This document shows positions 8,779 to 17,191 of a stretch of 64,000 bases of DNA, piece after piece; within the stretch, counting starts at the first letter, position 1, and each line of letters starts with the position of its first letter. Source of the DNA: Qipengyuania sphaerica (GTDB lineage: Bacteria > Pseudomonadota > Alphaproteobacteria > Sphingomonadales > Sphingomonadaceae). A program made the position numbers and the translations under genes. Under the pieces are notes generated by a model. That model did not search any database, had not been told where the DNA came from, and was given only the letters and a program-made list of their open reading frames with translations. The stretch lies in assembly GCF_019711595.1 (NCBI RefSeq), contig NZ_JAIGNR010000004.1, positions 62,001 to 126,000 of the forward strand, in the 5' to 3' direction.

Positions 8779-8852
8779 CGCGCCAGGAAGGATTCGAACC
8801 TCCGACCGCCTGATTCGTAGTCAGGTACTCTATCCAGCTGAGCTACTGGCGC
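8776..8852 (-). tRNA. tRNA-Arg (ACG)
   Basis: A 77-nt cloverleaf: acceptor stem GCGCCAG with CTGGCGC, D-arm with GCTC/GAGT, anticodon stem CCTGA/TCAGG with loop CTACGAA (anticodon ACG), T-loop TTCGAAT, discriminator G and encoded CCA. The A34 base is expected to be edited to inosine by TadA so that CGN codons are read. Confidence 0.96.
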
Positions 8853-8896
8853 GTTGGAGGGCGGCACATAGAAAGGTGCTTGGCGGTTGGCAACAC

Positions 8897-9319
8897 CTAA
8901 TCGGGCATTTTTGCAAAGAGCGAGGCCGCCAGCGCCACATCGAGCGGGGGTTTGTCGAGTTCGCGCACCTCGGCAGGCGTGAACCAGTCCACTTCCCCGC
9001 CTTCGAGAGCCTGCGGATCGCCCTTCCAGCGCGCGCATGTGTAAAGGAGTATGACAATCGGCTTCTCCCGGGCGCCTTCCTCCTCCTGCGCGAAAGTGGC
9101 GGGCGCCAGATCGGTCGAATCGATTGCGATTCCCAGCTCCTCCGCGATCTCGCGAACCAGCGCATTTGCTGGTGTTTCGCCCGATTCGACCTTGCCGCCG
9201 GGGAATTCCCACAACCCGCCATGATGCTTGCCTGCGGGACGTTTGTGCATCAGCCAGCGCCCTTCCCCGTCCGTCAATGCAAGGGCGACGACCGGAGTCC
9301 ATGTCGGATTACTTTCCAA
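8897..9319 (-). CDS. mutT: MutT-like Nudix hydrolase (8-oxo-dGTP diphosphatase type)
   Basis: Encodes about 140 residues. The Nudix box GGKVESGETPANALVREIAEELG has all key residues (GX5EX7REUXEEXG). With HHGGLWEFPGGK and the short length, this resembles MutT, which removes 8-oxo-dGTP from the nucleotide pool. I prefer TTG 9319 because GAGGA lies nine bases upstream; GTG 9340 is an in-frame alternative with a poorer RBS. It is transcribed away from the pilin genes. Confidence 0.88.
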   Translation of the reverse strand: MESNPTWTPVVALALTDGEGRWLMHKRPAGKHHGGLWEFPGGKVESGETPANALVREIAEELGIAIDSTDLAPATFAQEEEGAREKPIVILLYTCARWKGDPQALEGGEVDWFTPAEVRELDKPPLDVALAASLFAKMPD

Positions 9320-9405
9320 TTCACCATTTCCTCGAAACACTTTCTTAAGACCTGCCCCAGTATTCCTTAGGTGTCAGCTACGAATTGACATTGGGGGCAA
9401 TCCAA

Positions 9406-9591
9406 GTGGTCCGATTTCTGAAAAGACTGAAACAGGACGACCTGGGTGCGACTGCTGTCGAATACGGGCTGATCCTCGCTTTGATTTTCCTGGCGATGAT
9501 GGGGGCGATCGAAACTTTCGGCCAATCGACGATCAAGATGTGGACCAACGTCTCGTCGAAGGTTGAGGCCGCTGGAGACACCTCCGTCTGA
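9406..9591 (+). CDS. Flp family type IVb pilin (first copy)
   Basis: Encodes about 61 residues starting at GTG 9406, with GGGGG upstream. The segment LGATAVEYGLI followed by a hydrophobic stretch is the class III signal and assembly helix of Flp pilins, cut before the Glu-Tyr-containing mature start by a TadV-type prepilin peptidase. These pilins build adhesive Tad fibres. A paralogue follows 120 bases later, but no tad assembly genes are in the window. Confidence 0.88.
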   Translation: MVRFLKRLKQDDLGATAVEYGLILALIFLAMMGAIETFGQSTIKMWTNVSSKVEAAGDTSV

Positions 9592-9713
9592 CCGGAACAC
9601 AAAACGTCGGCTGCATTAGCAATTTGTAAATCAGTCGGCGTCAGAACGAGGATAGCTCAAGCCGTTGGACACGGTGAGAGTCGGGTACCGAAGACTGAAC
9701 CAGGAGACGTAAC

Positions 9714-9896
9714 ATGAAGTTCATCAAGAAGCTGCGCCGCAACGAAGAAGGTGCAACCGCCATCGAATACGGCCTGATCGCAGCTCTGATCGCTGTTGCT
9801 GCCATGACCGCCATGGGCGCTCTCGGCAACCAGCTGAAGGCAACCTTCGGCAAGGTCAGCAGCACCATGTCGGAAGCAAACACCACCAGCGTCTAA
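9714..9896 (+). CDS. Flp family type IVb pilin (second copy)
   Basis: Encodes 60 residues: a basic N-terminus (MKFIKKLRRNEEG), the GATAIEYGLIAALI processing and assembly segment, and a short polar tail. The RBS CAGGAGACGTAAC precedes the ATG. It is closer to classic Flp than the first copy and ends at a strong terminator. Secretion and polymerisation need Tad machinery encoded elsewhere. Confidence 0.93.
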   Translation: MKFIKKLRRNEEGATAIEYGLIAALIAVAAMTAMGALGNQLKATFGKVSSTMSEANTTSV

Positions 9897-9926
9897 TAAG
9901 CGCTGCGTCGTTAAGACGAAAAAAGA

Positions 9927-9956
9927 GGCGGCGAGGGAAACCTCGCCGCCTTTTTT
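9927..9956 (+). terminator. Strong terminator after the pilin pair
   Basis: GGCGGCGAGG, a GAAA tetraloop and CCTCGCCGCC form a perfect 10-bp stem followed by TTTTTT. A run of A before the stem means it can also serve the convergent M48 peptidase transcript. Confidence 0.95.
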
Positions 9957-9996
9957 GATGCCCGCCGCAGACCGGCGGGCATTTTCATGTAAGGCT

Positions 9997-11460
9997 TCAA
10001 CGCCCGCGAACGACGATCTTGACCTTCTGACCGGCGCTGACGCCCTCGCCCGAGGACAGGCCGTTGAGCACACGGAAACGTTCTTCCTGCGCATTCGTGT
10101 ACGCCATACGGCGCGCCAGCGAGGAAACGGTATCGCCGCTGCCGACAGTCACCACGTCGATCTTGCGCGGTACGACATTGGCTGCTTCGCTGTCCGAGAT
10201 GCGCCTCACCGAGGCGAACATCGAGTTGAAGGTGCTGGCCTGGCCCGCCGGCGTGATGGCCAGGAAGTGATAGGCCCGGTCATTCGAGAACTGGTAGGCG
10301 AACACCGTCACATCGACCTGCTGGTTTCCGTTGTTGACGCGCGCCGTACCATAGGCAGCGGGCAGTCCGTTGACCGTGGTGGTCTGGATGTTCTGCGGAC
10401 GGATCTGCTGTTGCTGGCTGAGGCCCGAGAACACACTGTTCACATAGGTCTGCAGATTGCCATTGTATTGGGCCATGGTGAACTGGGCCTGCCCGCTCTG
10501 GCCGTTTACCGAAACGGCACGGGTCCCATTGACCATGTAGAAGCCCTGCGGCGCGGTAAAGGCAAGGCGCAGATCCGGGTGGATGAACTGGCTACCTTCG
10601 ATCACGCCCTGCGCAGGGTCGTCGCCATAGGTCAGGCCTTCGATACGGCTGAGGAAGGTATCGCGATTGGTCACCCCGGTCCCGCCGGCCGCAAGGCTGA
10701 GCGCGTTCTGCACACGGCTCGCAGGATCGGGATGGGTCGAAGCCCATTCGGGAATCGTCGCGTTATTGCGACCCTGAAGCCGCGCATCGAGCGCGTTTTG
10801 TGCGGCGAGGCTGGCAAGCACCGTCGCCATGGCGCGCGGGTCGTAACCGGCGCGGTTGAGGTAATCTACACCGAGCTTGTCGGCTTCGAGTTCCTGCGAA
10901 CGCGAGAACTTCAGCGTCAGGAGCTGCGAGCCCTGCATCGCTGCCTGACCCAGCTGCTGGCCGATCCCGCCACCGACGACTGCGCCGACGACTGCGCCGA
11001 GAACGCCGAGAAGCTGGTTCTGCTGCGCTTTCTGCTGGCGGCGCTGCGAGTGACGCGCTGCGACGTGGCCGACCTCATGGCCGAGCACGCCGGCCAGTTC
11101 CGCCTCGTTGTTCATGAGCGTTACGAGCTGGCGGGTGGTGTAGATATAACCGCCGGGAATGGCGAAAGCGTTGTTCACCGAGCTGTTAAGCAGCGCGACA
11201 TTGAAGGAATCGCGCGCGCCGCCGAGGCCAGACTGCACGGCGATATTCTTGCCGACGCTCTCGACATATTGGGCCTGGCTCCCGCTCATCGCACCGCCGA
11301 ACTCGGCGAGGATCTGCGGATTGGCTTCAGCGCCTATCTGCGCTTCGCTCTGCGTGATCGGAGCGTCGGCGCTCGGGATGGGGCCACCCATCGCACAGCC
11401 TGCGAGAGTAAGCGACATGAGGGCCGTGGAAGCGGCGGCGAAAGACTTGGTACGCGGCAT
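9997..11460 (-). CDS. M48 family lipoprotein metalloprotease with C-terminal LysM-like domain
   Basis: Encodes 487 residues. A lipoprotein signal ends at LTLAGC (Cys22). The zinc motif HEVGH lies at about residues 128-132, and the third ligand Glu is in SRSQELEADKLG, as in BepA/YfgC-type M48 proteases that care for outer-membrane proteins. A Gly-rich hydrophobic stretch lies between them. The last 50 residues (DVVTVGSGDTVSSLARRM to AGQKVKIV) look like a LysM peptidoglycan-binding domain. ATG 11460 has GGGGAGA as RBS. A role in envelope quality control is known for the family and inferred here. Confidence 0.92.
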   Translation of the reverse strand: MPRTKSFAAASTALMSLTLAGCAMGGPIPSADAPITQSEAQIGAEANPQILAEFGGAMSGSQAQYVESVGKNIAVQSGLGGARDSFNVALLNSSVNNAFAIPGGYIYTTRQLVTLMNNEAELAGVLGHEVGHVAARHSQRRQQKAQQNQLLGVLGAVVGAVVGGGIGQQLGQAAMQGSQLLTLKFSRSQELEADKLGVDYLNRAGYDPRAMATVLASLAAQNALDARLQGRNNATIPEWASTHPDPASRVQNALSLAAGGTGVTNRDTFLSRIEGLTYGDDPAQGVIEGSQFIHPDLRLAFTAPQGFYMVNGTRAVSVNGQSGQAQFTMAQYNGNLQTYVNSVFSGLSQQQQIRPQNIQTTTVNGLPAAYGTARVNNGNQQVDVTVFAYQFSNDRAYHFLAITPAGQASTFNSMFASVRRISDSEAANVVPRKIDVVTVGSGDTVSSLARRMAYTNAQEERFRVLNGLSSGEGVSAGQKVKIVVRGR

Positions 11461-11576
11461 GGGAATCTCCCCTTGGTAAGGCACGCAAGGTTCCCACCAG
11501 CATGCGGCCCGGTTGTTTACCTTTGGGAGAACAGTAGGATGGGGCGGTTTGTTCCCGCCCTCGTCCGCGATAGCGG

Positions 11577-12521
11577 TCAGCCCGCGATCTTGAGGAAACG
11601 CTCTTCGCGCAGACGCTTGAGTTCGTCGGGCGAATATCGCTCGAGCATATCGAGTTCCTCGCCGATTGCCTGCCCAAGCGCCCTGGCTGCCGCGGCAGGA
11701 TCTCGGTGAGCCCCGCCGACGGGTTCACCGACGATCCGGTCGATCACGCCCAGCTTTTCGAGGTCCTGCGCGGTCACCTTCATGGCTTCGGCTGCATCGG
11801 GTGCTTTTTCGGCGGTGCGCCAGAGGATCGAGGCACAGCCTTCGGGCGAAATCACCGAATAGACTGCATGTTCGAGCATCAGCACGCGCTCGGCACTGGC
11901 GAGCGCCACCGCGCCGCCCGAACCGCCCTCGCCCACGATGCTCGCCACCATGGGGACCGGCAGCGCAAGGCAGGCCTCGGTTGACCGGGCGATGGCTTCC
12001 GCCTGTCCGCGCTCTTCGGCCTCGACGCCCGGGAATGCCCCCGAGGTATCGACCAGCGTCACAACCGGCAGACCGAAACGGCCCGCCAGTTCCATCAGGC
12101 GGATCGCCTTGCGGTAGCCTTCGGGCTTGCCCATGCCGAAATTGTGGCGAATGCGGCTGGCAGTATCGTTGCCCTTCTCGTGCCCGATCAGGACGACCTT
12201 GCGTCCGTCGAGCTTGGCGAAGCCGCCCATGATCGCCTCGTCTTCCCCGAAATTGCGATCGCCGCCCAGCGGCACGAATTCCTCGAAGGCGTGCTCCACA
12301 TAGTCGCGGAAATGCGGGCGCGAAGGATGGCGGGCGACCTGCGTCTTCTGCCACGGCGAAAGACCTTCGTAAGTGCTTTCGAGCAGGGTCGCGCTCTTCA
12401 CTTCGAGCCGTTTCAGCTCGTTGGAGATGTCGACGTCGTCGCCTTCCGACGCTGCACGCAGTTCTGCAATGCGCTGTTCGAGCTCGGCGACCGGCTTTTC
12501 GAATTCGAGATAGGAAACCAT
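11577..12521 (-). CDS. accA: Acetyl-CoA carboxylase carboxyltransferase subunit alpha
   Basis: Encodes 314 residues, the normal AccA length. With AccD it moves the carboxyl group from carboxybiotin to acetyl-CoA, making malonyl-CoA for fatty acid synthesis. The N-terminal coiled helix (LEFEKPVAELEQRIAEL) and the carboxyltransferase stretch with GEGGSGGAVALA are typical. It begins 10 bases after the xerD stop on the same strand, so cotranscription with xerD and its upstream genes is likely. Confidence 0.97.
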   Translation of the reverse strand: MVSYLEFEKPVAELEQRIAELRAASEGDDVDISNELKRLEVKSATLLESTYEGLSPWQKTQVARHPSRPHFRDYVEHAFEEFVPLGGDRNFGEDEAIMGGFAKLDGRKVVLIGHEKGNDTASRIRHNFGMGKPEGYRKAIRLMELAGRFGLPVVTLVDTSGAFPGVEAEERGQAEAIARSTEACLALPVPMVASIVGEGGSGGAVALASAERVLMLEHAVYSVISPEGCASILWRTAEKAPDAAEAMKVTAQDLEKLGVIDRIVGEPVGGAHRDPAAAARALGQAIGEELDMLERYSPDELKRLREERFLKIAG

Positions 12522-12531
12522 TGCTGTCCCG

Positions 12532-13410
12532 CTAGTCGCTGCGGCGAGGCTGCGCAAGCGGGTGACGCTCATTGACCAGTTTCACCAGCCTTGCTGCATC
12601 GACATGCGTGTAGATTTGCGTGGTCGCGATATCGGCGTGACCGAGCAGCGTCTGGAGCGCACGAAGGTCCGCCCCGCCCTCCAGAAGGTGCGTCGCAAAG
12701 GCATGGCGCAGGACGTGCGGGCTGAGCTTTTCGGGCGGCAGGTCGGCGCGCACCGCCAGTTCCTTGAGCATCTGGTAAAGCCGGATGCGGCTGAGATGAC
12801 TGCTGCGCGAGGGGAAGAGGAATTTCGAGCCGGTCTCGCGCAAGGCCAGCCAACGCGACAATGCTTTTTTCGCGCGAGTGCTGACGGGAACCAGCCTCGC
12901 CTGCCCGCCCTTGCCCGTCACCGTGAGGAAGGGCTCATCGCGCGGAACGGCGGAAACGGGCAGCGAAACCAGCTCTGTCGCGCGCAGCCCCGATCCGTAA
13001 AGCAATTCGAGCATCGCCAGCACGCGAACGGCTTCGGGCCTGTCGCTCGCCGCCTCGTTCTCGGCACGGGTGAACAGCGCCTCGACCTGCGCATGGGTGA
13101 GTATTTTTGGCAGCGGCCTGCGCGTCGCGGGGCGCGGGAGCGCGTGGGTCGGGTCGTCCTCGCGCTCGCCCTCGTCGACGAGGAAGCCGAAGAACTGGCG
13201 CAGCGCCGAAACCTTGCGCGCCAGCGTCGATGGCGCGAGCGAGGACCAGCCCTGTCCCAGTTTCGACAATTGCGCCGGTGTTGCCCGGGCAAGATTTCCC
13301 CCGATCAATTCCTCGGCCTGAGCGAGGTCGCGCCCATAGGCGAGCAGCGTATTATGCGCCGCACCACGCTCGGCGGCGAGCATGGCGAGGAAATCGTCGA
13401 TGTCCGACAC
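12532..13410 (-). CDS. xerD: Tyrosine recombinase XerD-like
   Basis: Encodes about 292 residues. An N-terminal SAM-like core-binding domain (about 1-90) is followed by the catalytic domain with Arg in GSGLRATELVSL, Lys in TGKGGQARLVPVS, HVLRHAFATHLL, His in LGHADIATTQ and the nucleophile Tyr in IYTHV. XerCD resolve chromosome dimers at dif during division. GTG 13410 begins two bases after the upstream stop; TTG 13440 is an alternative that would overlap that gene. The chromosomal housekeeping context (accA, aroKB) argues for Xer and not for a phage integrase. Confidence 0.9.
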   Translation of the reverse strand: MSDIDDFLAMLAAERGAAHNTLLAYGRDLAQAEELIGGNLARATPAQLSKLGQGWSSLAPSTLARKVSALRQFFGFLVDEGEREDDPTHALPRPATRRPLPKILTHAQVEALFTRAENEAASDRPEAVRVLAMLELLYGSGLRATELVSLPVSAVPRDEPFLTVTGKGGQARLVPVSTRAKKALSRWLALRETGSKFLFPSRSSHLSRIRLYQMLKELAVRADLPPEKLSPHVLRHAFATHLLEGGADLRALQTLLGHADIATTQIYTHVDAARLVKLVNERHPLAQPRRSD

Positions 13411-13411
13411 G

Positions 13412-15244
13412 TCAGGCGCGCGCGACTGCCTCTGCGGCAATCATCCGGGCTTCGGCTTCCAGGCCAACGCGGTTGAGCGCCGAAACGATGTGATAGAGGT
13501 GGCGCGCGGTCATCTGCTCCCAGCCGGCCCCCTGCATCCCTAGCCCTGCGAGCATGACGACAAGCGCGGCATTGTCGGCTTCGGCCGCCTTGTCGATCAT
13601 GCGGGTCCAGGCGGTTGGCGCCGAGAGGTTCACTCCCAGCCGGCCGCTATACTCGTTGATATTGGCCGTATTGGTCCGGCCCAGCCCTGCAAGCCCTGCC
13701 AGGAGCATGCGCGACTTGCGCTGGCCCGACGAATCGTCATCGTCCTGGAAACTGTCGAGCTGGCCGTCGGAAACCTGCCCGCCATCAGGGTCGGCGAGCG
13801 CGAGTAGTGCCCAGCCGACGCTGCCTTCCTCGACCACGCCCGCCCAGCGCAGCGCATCGCGCTCCAGCCCGGCGGTAAGCATCGAGGCGATCAGCGCGCC
13901 CGCATCCTCGGCAAAGTCCTCGCTCGGCGTCAGGCGCGCGGCGGCGTAGGCGGTGAGGACAAGTCGGCCGTACTCATCGGAATTCCCGCCCCAGACATCC
14001 TTGATTGCCGCAAGGCGCGCGGCGGGCGACGGATCGGTATAGGCATCGCGCAGACGGCTCGCGAGCGTCAGGCCGACGCTGTCGCTCTCGTTCTCGCGAT
14101 TGGCGTAAAGCTGCGAATAGAGATCGACCATCGCCTTGGAGGACAGGATGCCCGAGGATGCAGCAACGTCGGCTCCGCGCAGCCTTTGCGTGACCGGCAA
14201 GGCAGGAATCAGCGCCGAGGACTTGAGGTAGTAATTGCCCAGAGTTTCGGAGAGGTTTTCCGGGATCGGTTCGCCCAGCGCATTGGCGAGCGCGAAGCGC
14301 CAGGGGTTCATTTCCTCAACCCCGTCCCACTCGATCGTCACCGCGCGGCGGCCCTGCCCGGCTGCACCCGCGTAACGCTGTGCCAGGAGCACGTCGATCT
14401 GGTCGTCGGGCGTCTGGTTGAGCAAACGGCGCAGATCGTTCTGCGCGCTGGTCGTCTCGCCGGCATAGGCAGCGCAGATACCTTCGAACATCGACCACTG
14501 CAGGCCGTCGCCATCGACTCCATCGAGGCGGACCACCGGGCAAGCACCGACGATGTCTGCAGTGCCGAGATAGGCTCCGAGTGCGGCATTGGTCAGCGCA
14601 CCGTTATAGTCCGCCGTGTCGACATCCTGCACCAATGCGCGTGCAGCCGCATGTTCGCCCATGGTGTTGAGCGTGCTGGCGCGCAGCGCGGCGAATTCGA
14701 CATCGTCCATGCCCTCGGGCGCATTGAGCCTGCTGGCGAGCGCTCGGCGCAACAGGATGTGGCCCCAGCGAGAGACCAGCGGCCCCTTGGTACCTTCGAG
14801 TGCCGCGCGGACGATCGAAGCGGGCTGGCGGGCAAGCGAACCGACCGGCAGGCCGCCCTCACCCTGTCCGATAATCCCGACACGCTCGGTCGAGCGGCGC
14901 GCGGCAGGGGGAATGTCGTAGCGCGGCTTGAGACCGAAAAGGTCGTCCAGTTCCTCGCTCGTCATCGCTTCGAGTTCGGCAGCGGAGGGAATGTCCGACA
15001 GGTCCACTCCCGAAACATCCACCGGCGCGGGCGCGCTGGGTAGCGGTTGCACCACCGCGCCTCCACCGGGCGCAGGAGCGCCCGGTGCCGGGGCCGAGGT
15101 CGGCGCAGGCGCAGGAGTCGGCGATGGCGCGGGTGCCGGGTCCTCGAATCCGCGCGGCAAGATGCTCTCGGGCGAATTCTGGGCCCATACAGCTGCCGAG
15201 CTGGCGACAAGGGCAACGCCCGCAAGATAAACGCCGCGCTTCAC
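13412..15244 (-). CDS. Exported protein with proline-rich linker, function unknown
   Basis: Encodes 610 residues. A signal peptide (VKRGVYLAGVALVASSAAVWAQ) is followed by a Pro/Ala-rich linker at about residues 35-70 that could cross the peptidoglycan, then about 500 residues rich in Ala and Leu helices resembling a repeat solenoid. I see no catalytic motif. GTG 15244 overlaps the stop of the small membrane protein gene (GTGA), and its stop lies just before xerD, so all three are probably one transcript. A cell envelope or division role is a guess from the context. Confidence 0.8.
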   Translation of the reverse strand: MKRGVYLAGVALVASSAAVWAQNSPESILPRGFEDPAPAPSPTPAPAPTSAPAPGAPAPGGGAVVQPLPSAPAPVDVSGVDLSDIPSAAELEAMTSEELDDLFGLKPRYDIPPAARRSTERVGIIGQGEGGLPVGSLARQPASIVRAALEGTKGPLVSRWGHILLRRALASRLNAPEGMDDVEFAALRASTLNTMGEHAAARALVQDVDTADYNGALTNAALGAYLGTADIVGACPVVRLDGVDGDGLQWSMFEGICAAYAGETTSAQNDLRRLLNQTPDDQIDVLLAQRYAGAAGQGRRAVTIEWDGVEEMNPWRFALANALGEPIPENLSETLGNYYLKSSALIPALPVTQRLRGADVAASSGILSSKAMVDLYSQLYANRENESDSVGLTLASRLRDAYTDPSPAARLAAIKDVWGGNSDEYGRLVLTAYAAARLTPSEDFAEDAGALIASMLTAGLERDALRWAGVVEEGSVGWALLALADPDGGQVSDGQLDSFQDDDDSSGQRKSRMLLAGLAGLGRTNTANINEYSGRLGVNLSAPTAWTRMIDKAAEADNAALVVMLAGLGMQGAGWEQMTARHLYHIVSALNRVGLEAEARMIAAEAVARA

Positions 15245-15381
15245 AGCGTGCCCTCGGGCAATTCGACCGGCTGGCTGATCTGGCGCAGAGGCTCTTCGCC
15301 CCCGTCGATCCACGCGGCGACGAGAACTCCGATAATACCCAGCAGTACGACCCACAGGATGGCTGAACGTTTGACGGCCAA
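15241..15381 (-). CDS. 46-residue single-pass membrane protein
   Basis: Encodes 46 residues from TTG 15381: a short basic N-terminus (LAVKRSA), one membrane helix (ILWVVLLGIIGVLVAAW), and an acidic tail ending LPEGTL. GAGGA lies ten bases upstream of the TTG. Its stop overlaps the start of the 610-residue exported protein (GTGA), so the two are translationally coupled and may interact. It is divergent from aroK, with 70 bases in between for promoters. No family is recognised. Confidence 0.65.
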   Translation of the reverse strand: MAVKRSAILWVVLLGIIGVLVAAWIDGGEEPLRQISQPVELPEGTL

Positions 15382-15451
15382 GTTTTTCGTATCCTCGTGC
15401 AACAAAGCGATGCCTTGCCCGCGCCCTAGCGCATCTATAGGCCGAGCGGCA

Positions 15452-16000
15452 ATGAGCAACGCGCACACCTCGACGCAAGCTGTTTCCATCGACCGTCCGC
15501 TGGTGCTGGTCGGGTTGATGGGCGTGGGCAAGTCGACCATCGGGCGCAGGCTGGCAGCCGCGCTGGGCAAGGACTTCGTCGACGCGGACGAGGAAATCGA
15601 GCGCGCCGCCGATCGCACCGTGAGCGAGATCTTCGAAAGCCACGGCGAGGCCTACTTCCGCGACGGCGAACGGCGTGTGATCGCCCGGCTGCTGGAGGAA
15701 GGCCACGGGGTCATTGCCACAGGAGGCGGCGCATTCGTGGATGACGAAACCCGCGCGCTGGTGCTCGAAAACGGCATTGCCATCTGGCTCGATTGCGATC
15801 TTGATACGCTGGTGGAGCGCACGTCGCGCAAGAAGACCCGCCCGCTGCTGAAGACCGGCGATCCCCGTGCGATATTGCGGGATCTCAAGGAAAAGCGCAG
15901 CCACGCCTATTCGCAGGCTCAAATCCACGTCGTTACCGACGATGGCCCGCACGAAGCGGCGGTCGAACGGATCGTGCAGGAATTGCTGGCATGGCAGTAA
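15452..16000 (+). CDS. aroK: Shikimate kinase
   Basis: Encodes 182 residues. It phosphorylates shikimate at the 3-OH with ATP in the aromatic amino acid pathway. The Walker A motif GLMGVGKSTIG lies at residues 22-32; the shikimate-binding FVDADEEIE, the FRDGERRVI and the TGGGAFVD segments follow. ATG 15452 gives a short leader before RPLVLVG; the open frame upstream lacks family similarity. It overlaps aroB by ten bases, which indicates translational coupling. Confidence 0.96.
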   Translation: MSNAHTSTQAVSIDRPLVLVGLMGVGKSTIGRRLAAALGKDFVDADEEIERAADRTVSEIFESHGEAYFRDGERRVIARLLEEGHGVIATGGGAFVDDETRALVLENGIAIWLDCDLDTLVERTSRKKTRPLLKTGDPRAILRDLKEKRSHAYSQAQIHVVTDDGPHEAAVERIVQELLAWQ

Positions 16001-17100
16001 TCCCCGTCGAACTTGCAGGGCGCAGCTACGAGGTGCGCGTCGAACGCGGCCTTCTCGCCGATATTGCGGGGCAGGCAGCCCCCTTCCTGCGCAAGGCCCG
16101 CGTGCCGATCGTCGCCGATGCAAATGCGCGTGCGCACTGGGGCGCAGTGGTCGAGCAATCGCTTGAAGCGGCAGGTAAGGAGCCGCGCTGGTACGAAGTT
16201 GCACCGGGTGAAGGCTCGAAAAGCTGGGAAAGCCTCGCTCGCCTTACCGACTGGCTGCTTGCCGAAGGTGTCGAGCGCGGCGACCATGTCCTGGCGCTTG
16301 GCGGCGGCGTGGTCGGGGACCTTACCGGTTTCGCCTGCTCCATCCTCAAGCGCGGCTGCGGCTTCGTGCAATTGCCGACCACCCTGCTCGCGCAGGTCGA
16401 CAGCTCGGTTGGCGGGAAAACCGCGATCAACACCGCGGCGGGCAAGAACCTAGTCGGCGCCTTCCACCAGCCCTCGCTTGTGCTGGCGGATCTCGATTCG
16501 CTGGCCACCCTCCCCCCGCGAGAACTGCGGGCAGGCTACGCCGAAGTGCTCAAATACGGAGTGCTGGGCAACGCGGCCTTCTTCGACTGGCTGGATGCGA
16601 ATGGCGAGCAGGTACTGGCACTCGAACACGCGCCGCTCGAACAGGCGGTAGCCACCAGCGTCGCCGCCAAGGCGCGCATTGTCGCCGAGGACGAGCGCGA
16701 AACCAGCGGAACACGCGCGCTGCTCAACCTCGGGCACACATTCGGGCATGCCCTCGAGGCGGAGACAGACTTTTCCGACAAGCTCCTCCACGGCGAGGCT
16801 GTGGCGCTCGGCATGGTCCTTGCGGCGCGCTATTCCGCCCGTCGTGGTCTGATGCCGCTGCGCGATGCGGAACGCGTAGTCCGCATTGTCGAGAAGGCCG
16901 GCCTTCCCAGCGAGATCGCTGCGCTGGACATGCAGGCGGACGGCAAGGCGCTTGCCGACCATATGCTCCACGACAAGAAGATGGACGCCGGCACGCTGCC
17001 CTTCATCCTCCTTCGCGGTATCGGGGAAGCCTACCTTGCCAAGGACGTGGATCTATCGGACATCGCAGCCTTCCTCGACGAGGAATTGCAGGCCCACTGA
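15991..17100 (+). CDS. aroB: 3-dehydroquinate synthase
   Basis: Encodes 369 residues. AroB cyclises DAHP to 3-dehydroquinate using NAD and a divalent metal. Typical segments are LALGGGVVGDLTGFACS (NAD binding), QLPTTLLAQVDSSVGGKTA, and NLGHTFGHALE with the metal-binding His. The start lies inside the end of aroK. Together the pair forms the usual aroK-aroB operon. Confidence 0.97.
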   Translation: MAVIPVELAGRSYEVRVERGLLADIAGQAAPFLRKARVPIVADANARAHWGAVVEQSLEAAGKEPRWYEVAPGEGSKSWESLARLTDWLLAEGVERGDHVLALGGGVVGDLTGFACSILKRGCGFVQLPTTLLAQVDSSVGGKTAINTAAGKNLVGAFHQPSLVLADLDSLATLPPRELRAGYAEVLKYGVLGNAAFFDWLDANGEQVLALEHAPLEQAVATSVAAKARIVAEDERETSGTRALLNLGHTFGHALEAETDFSDKLLHGEAVALGMVLAARYSARRGLMPLRDAERVVRIVEKAGLPSEIAALDMQADGKALADHMLHDKKMDAGTLPFILLRGIGEAYLAKDVDLSDIAAFLDEELQAH

Positions 17101-17191
17101 GGCTGCGCTTTTCCACCGCATAACGCCTCCGCCCCGCGACAAGCCGGGCGGGCGCCGCTAACTCTCCCGCAAAATTTCAGGGAGAGAACCT

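Noticed and set aside
8776-8852. tRNA-Arg as an integration site
   Set aside because: No duplicated tRNA 3' end, integrase or foreign block follows on either side.
12532-13410. Integrase of a prophage or integrative element
   Set aside because: Sequence and neighbours (accA, aroK/aroB side) fit chromosomal XerD; no att repeats or phage genes are near.
13412-16204. A single 930-codon minus-strand gene across the exported protein and aroKB
   Set aside because: The part beyond 15244 is antisense to aroK and aroB. The signal peptide at 15244 and the overlap with the 46-residue gene mark the true start.
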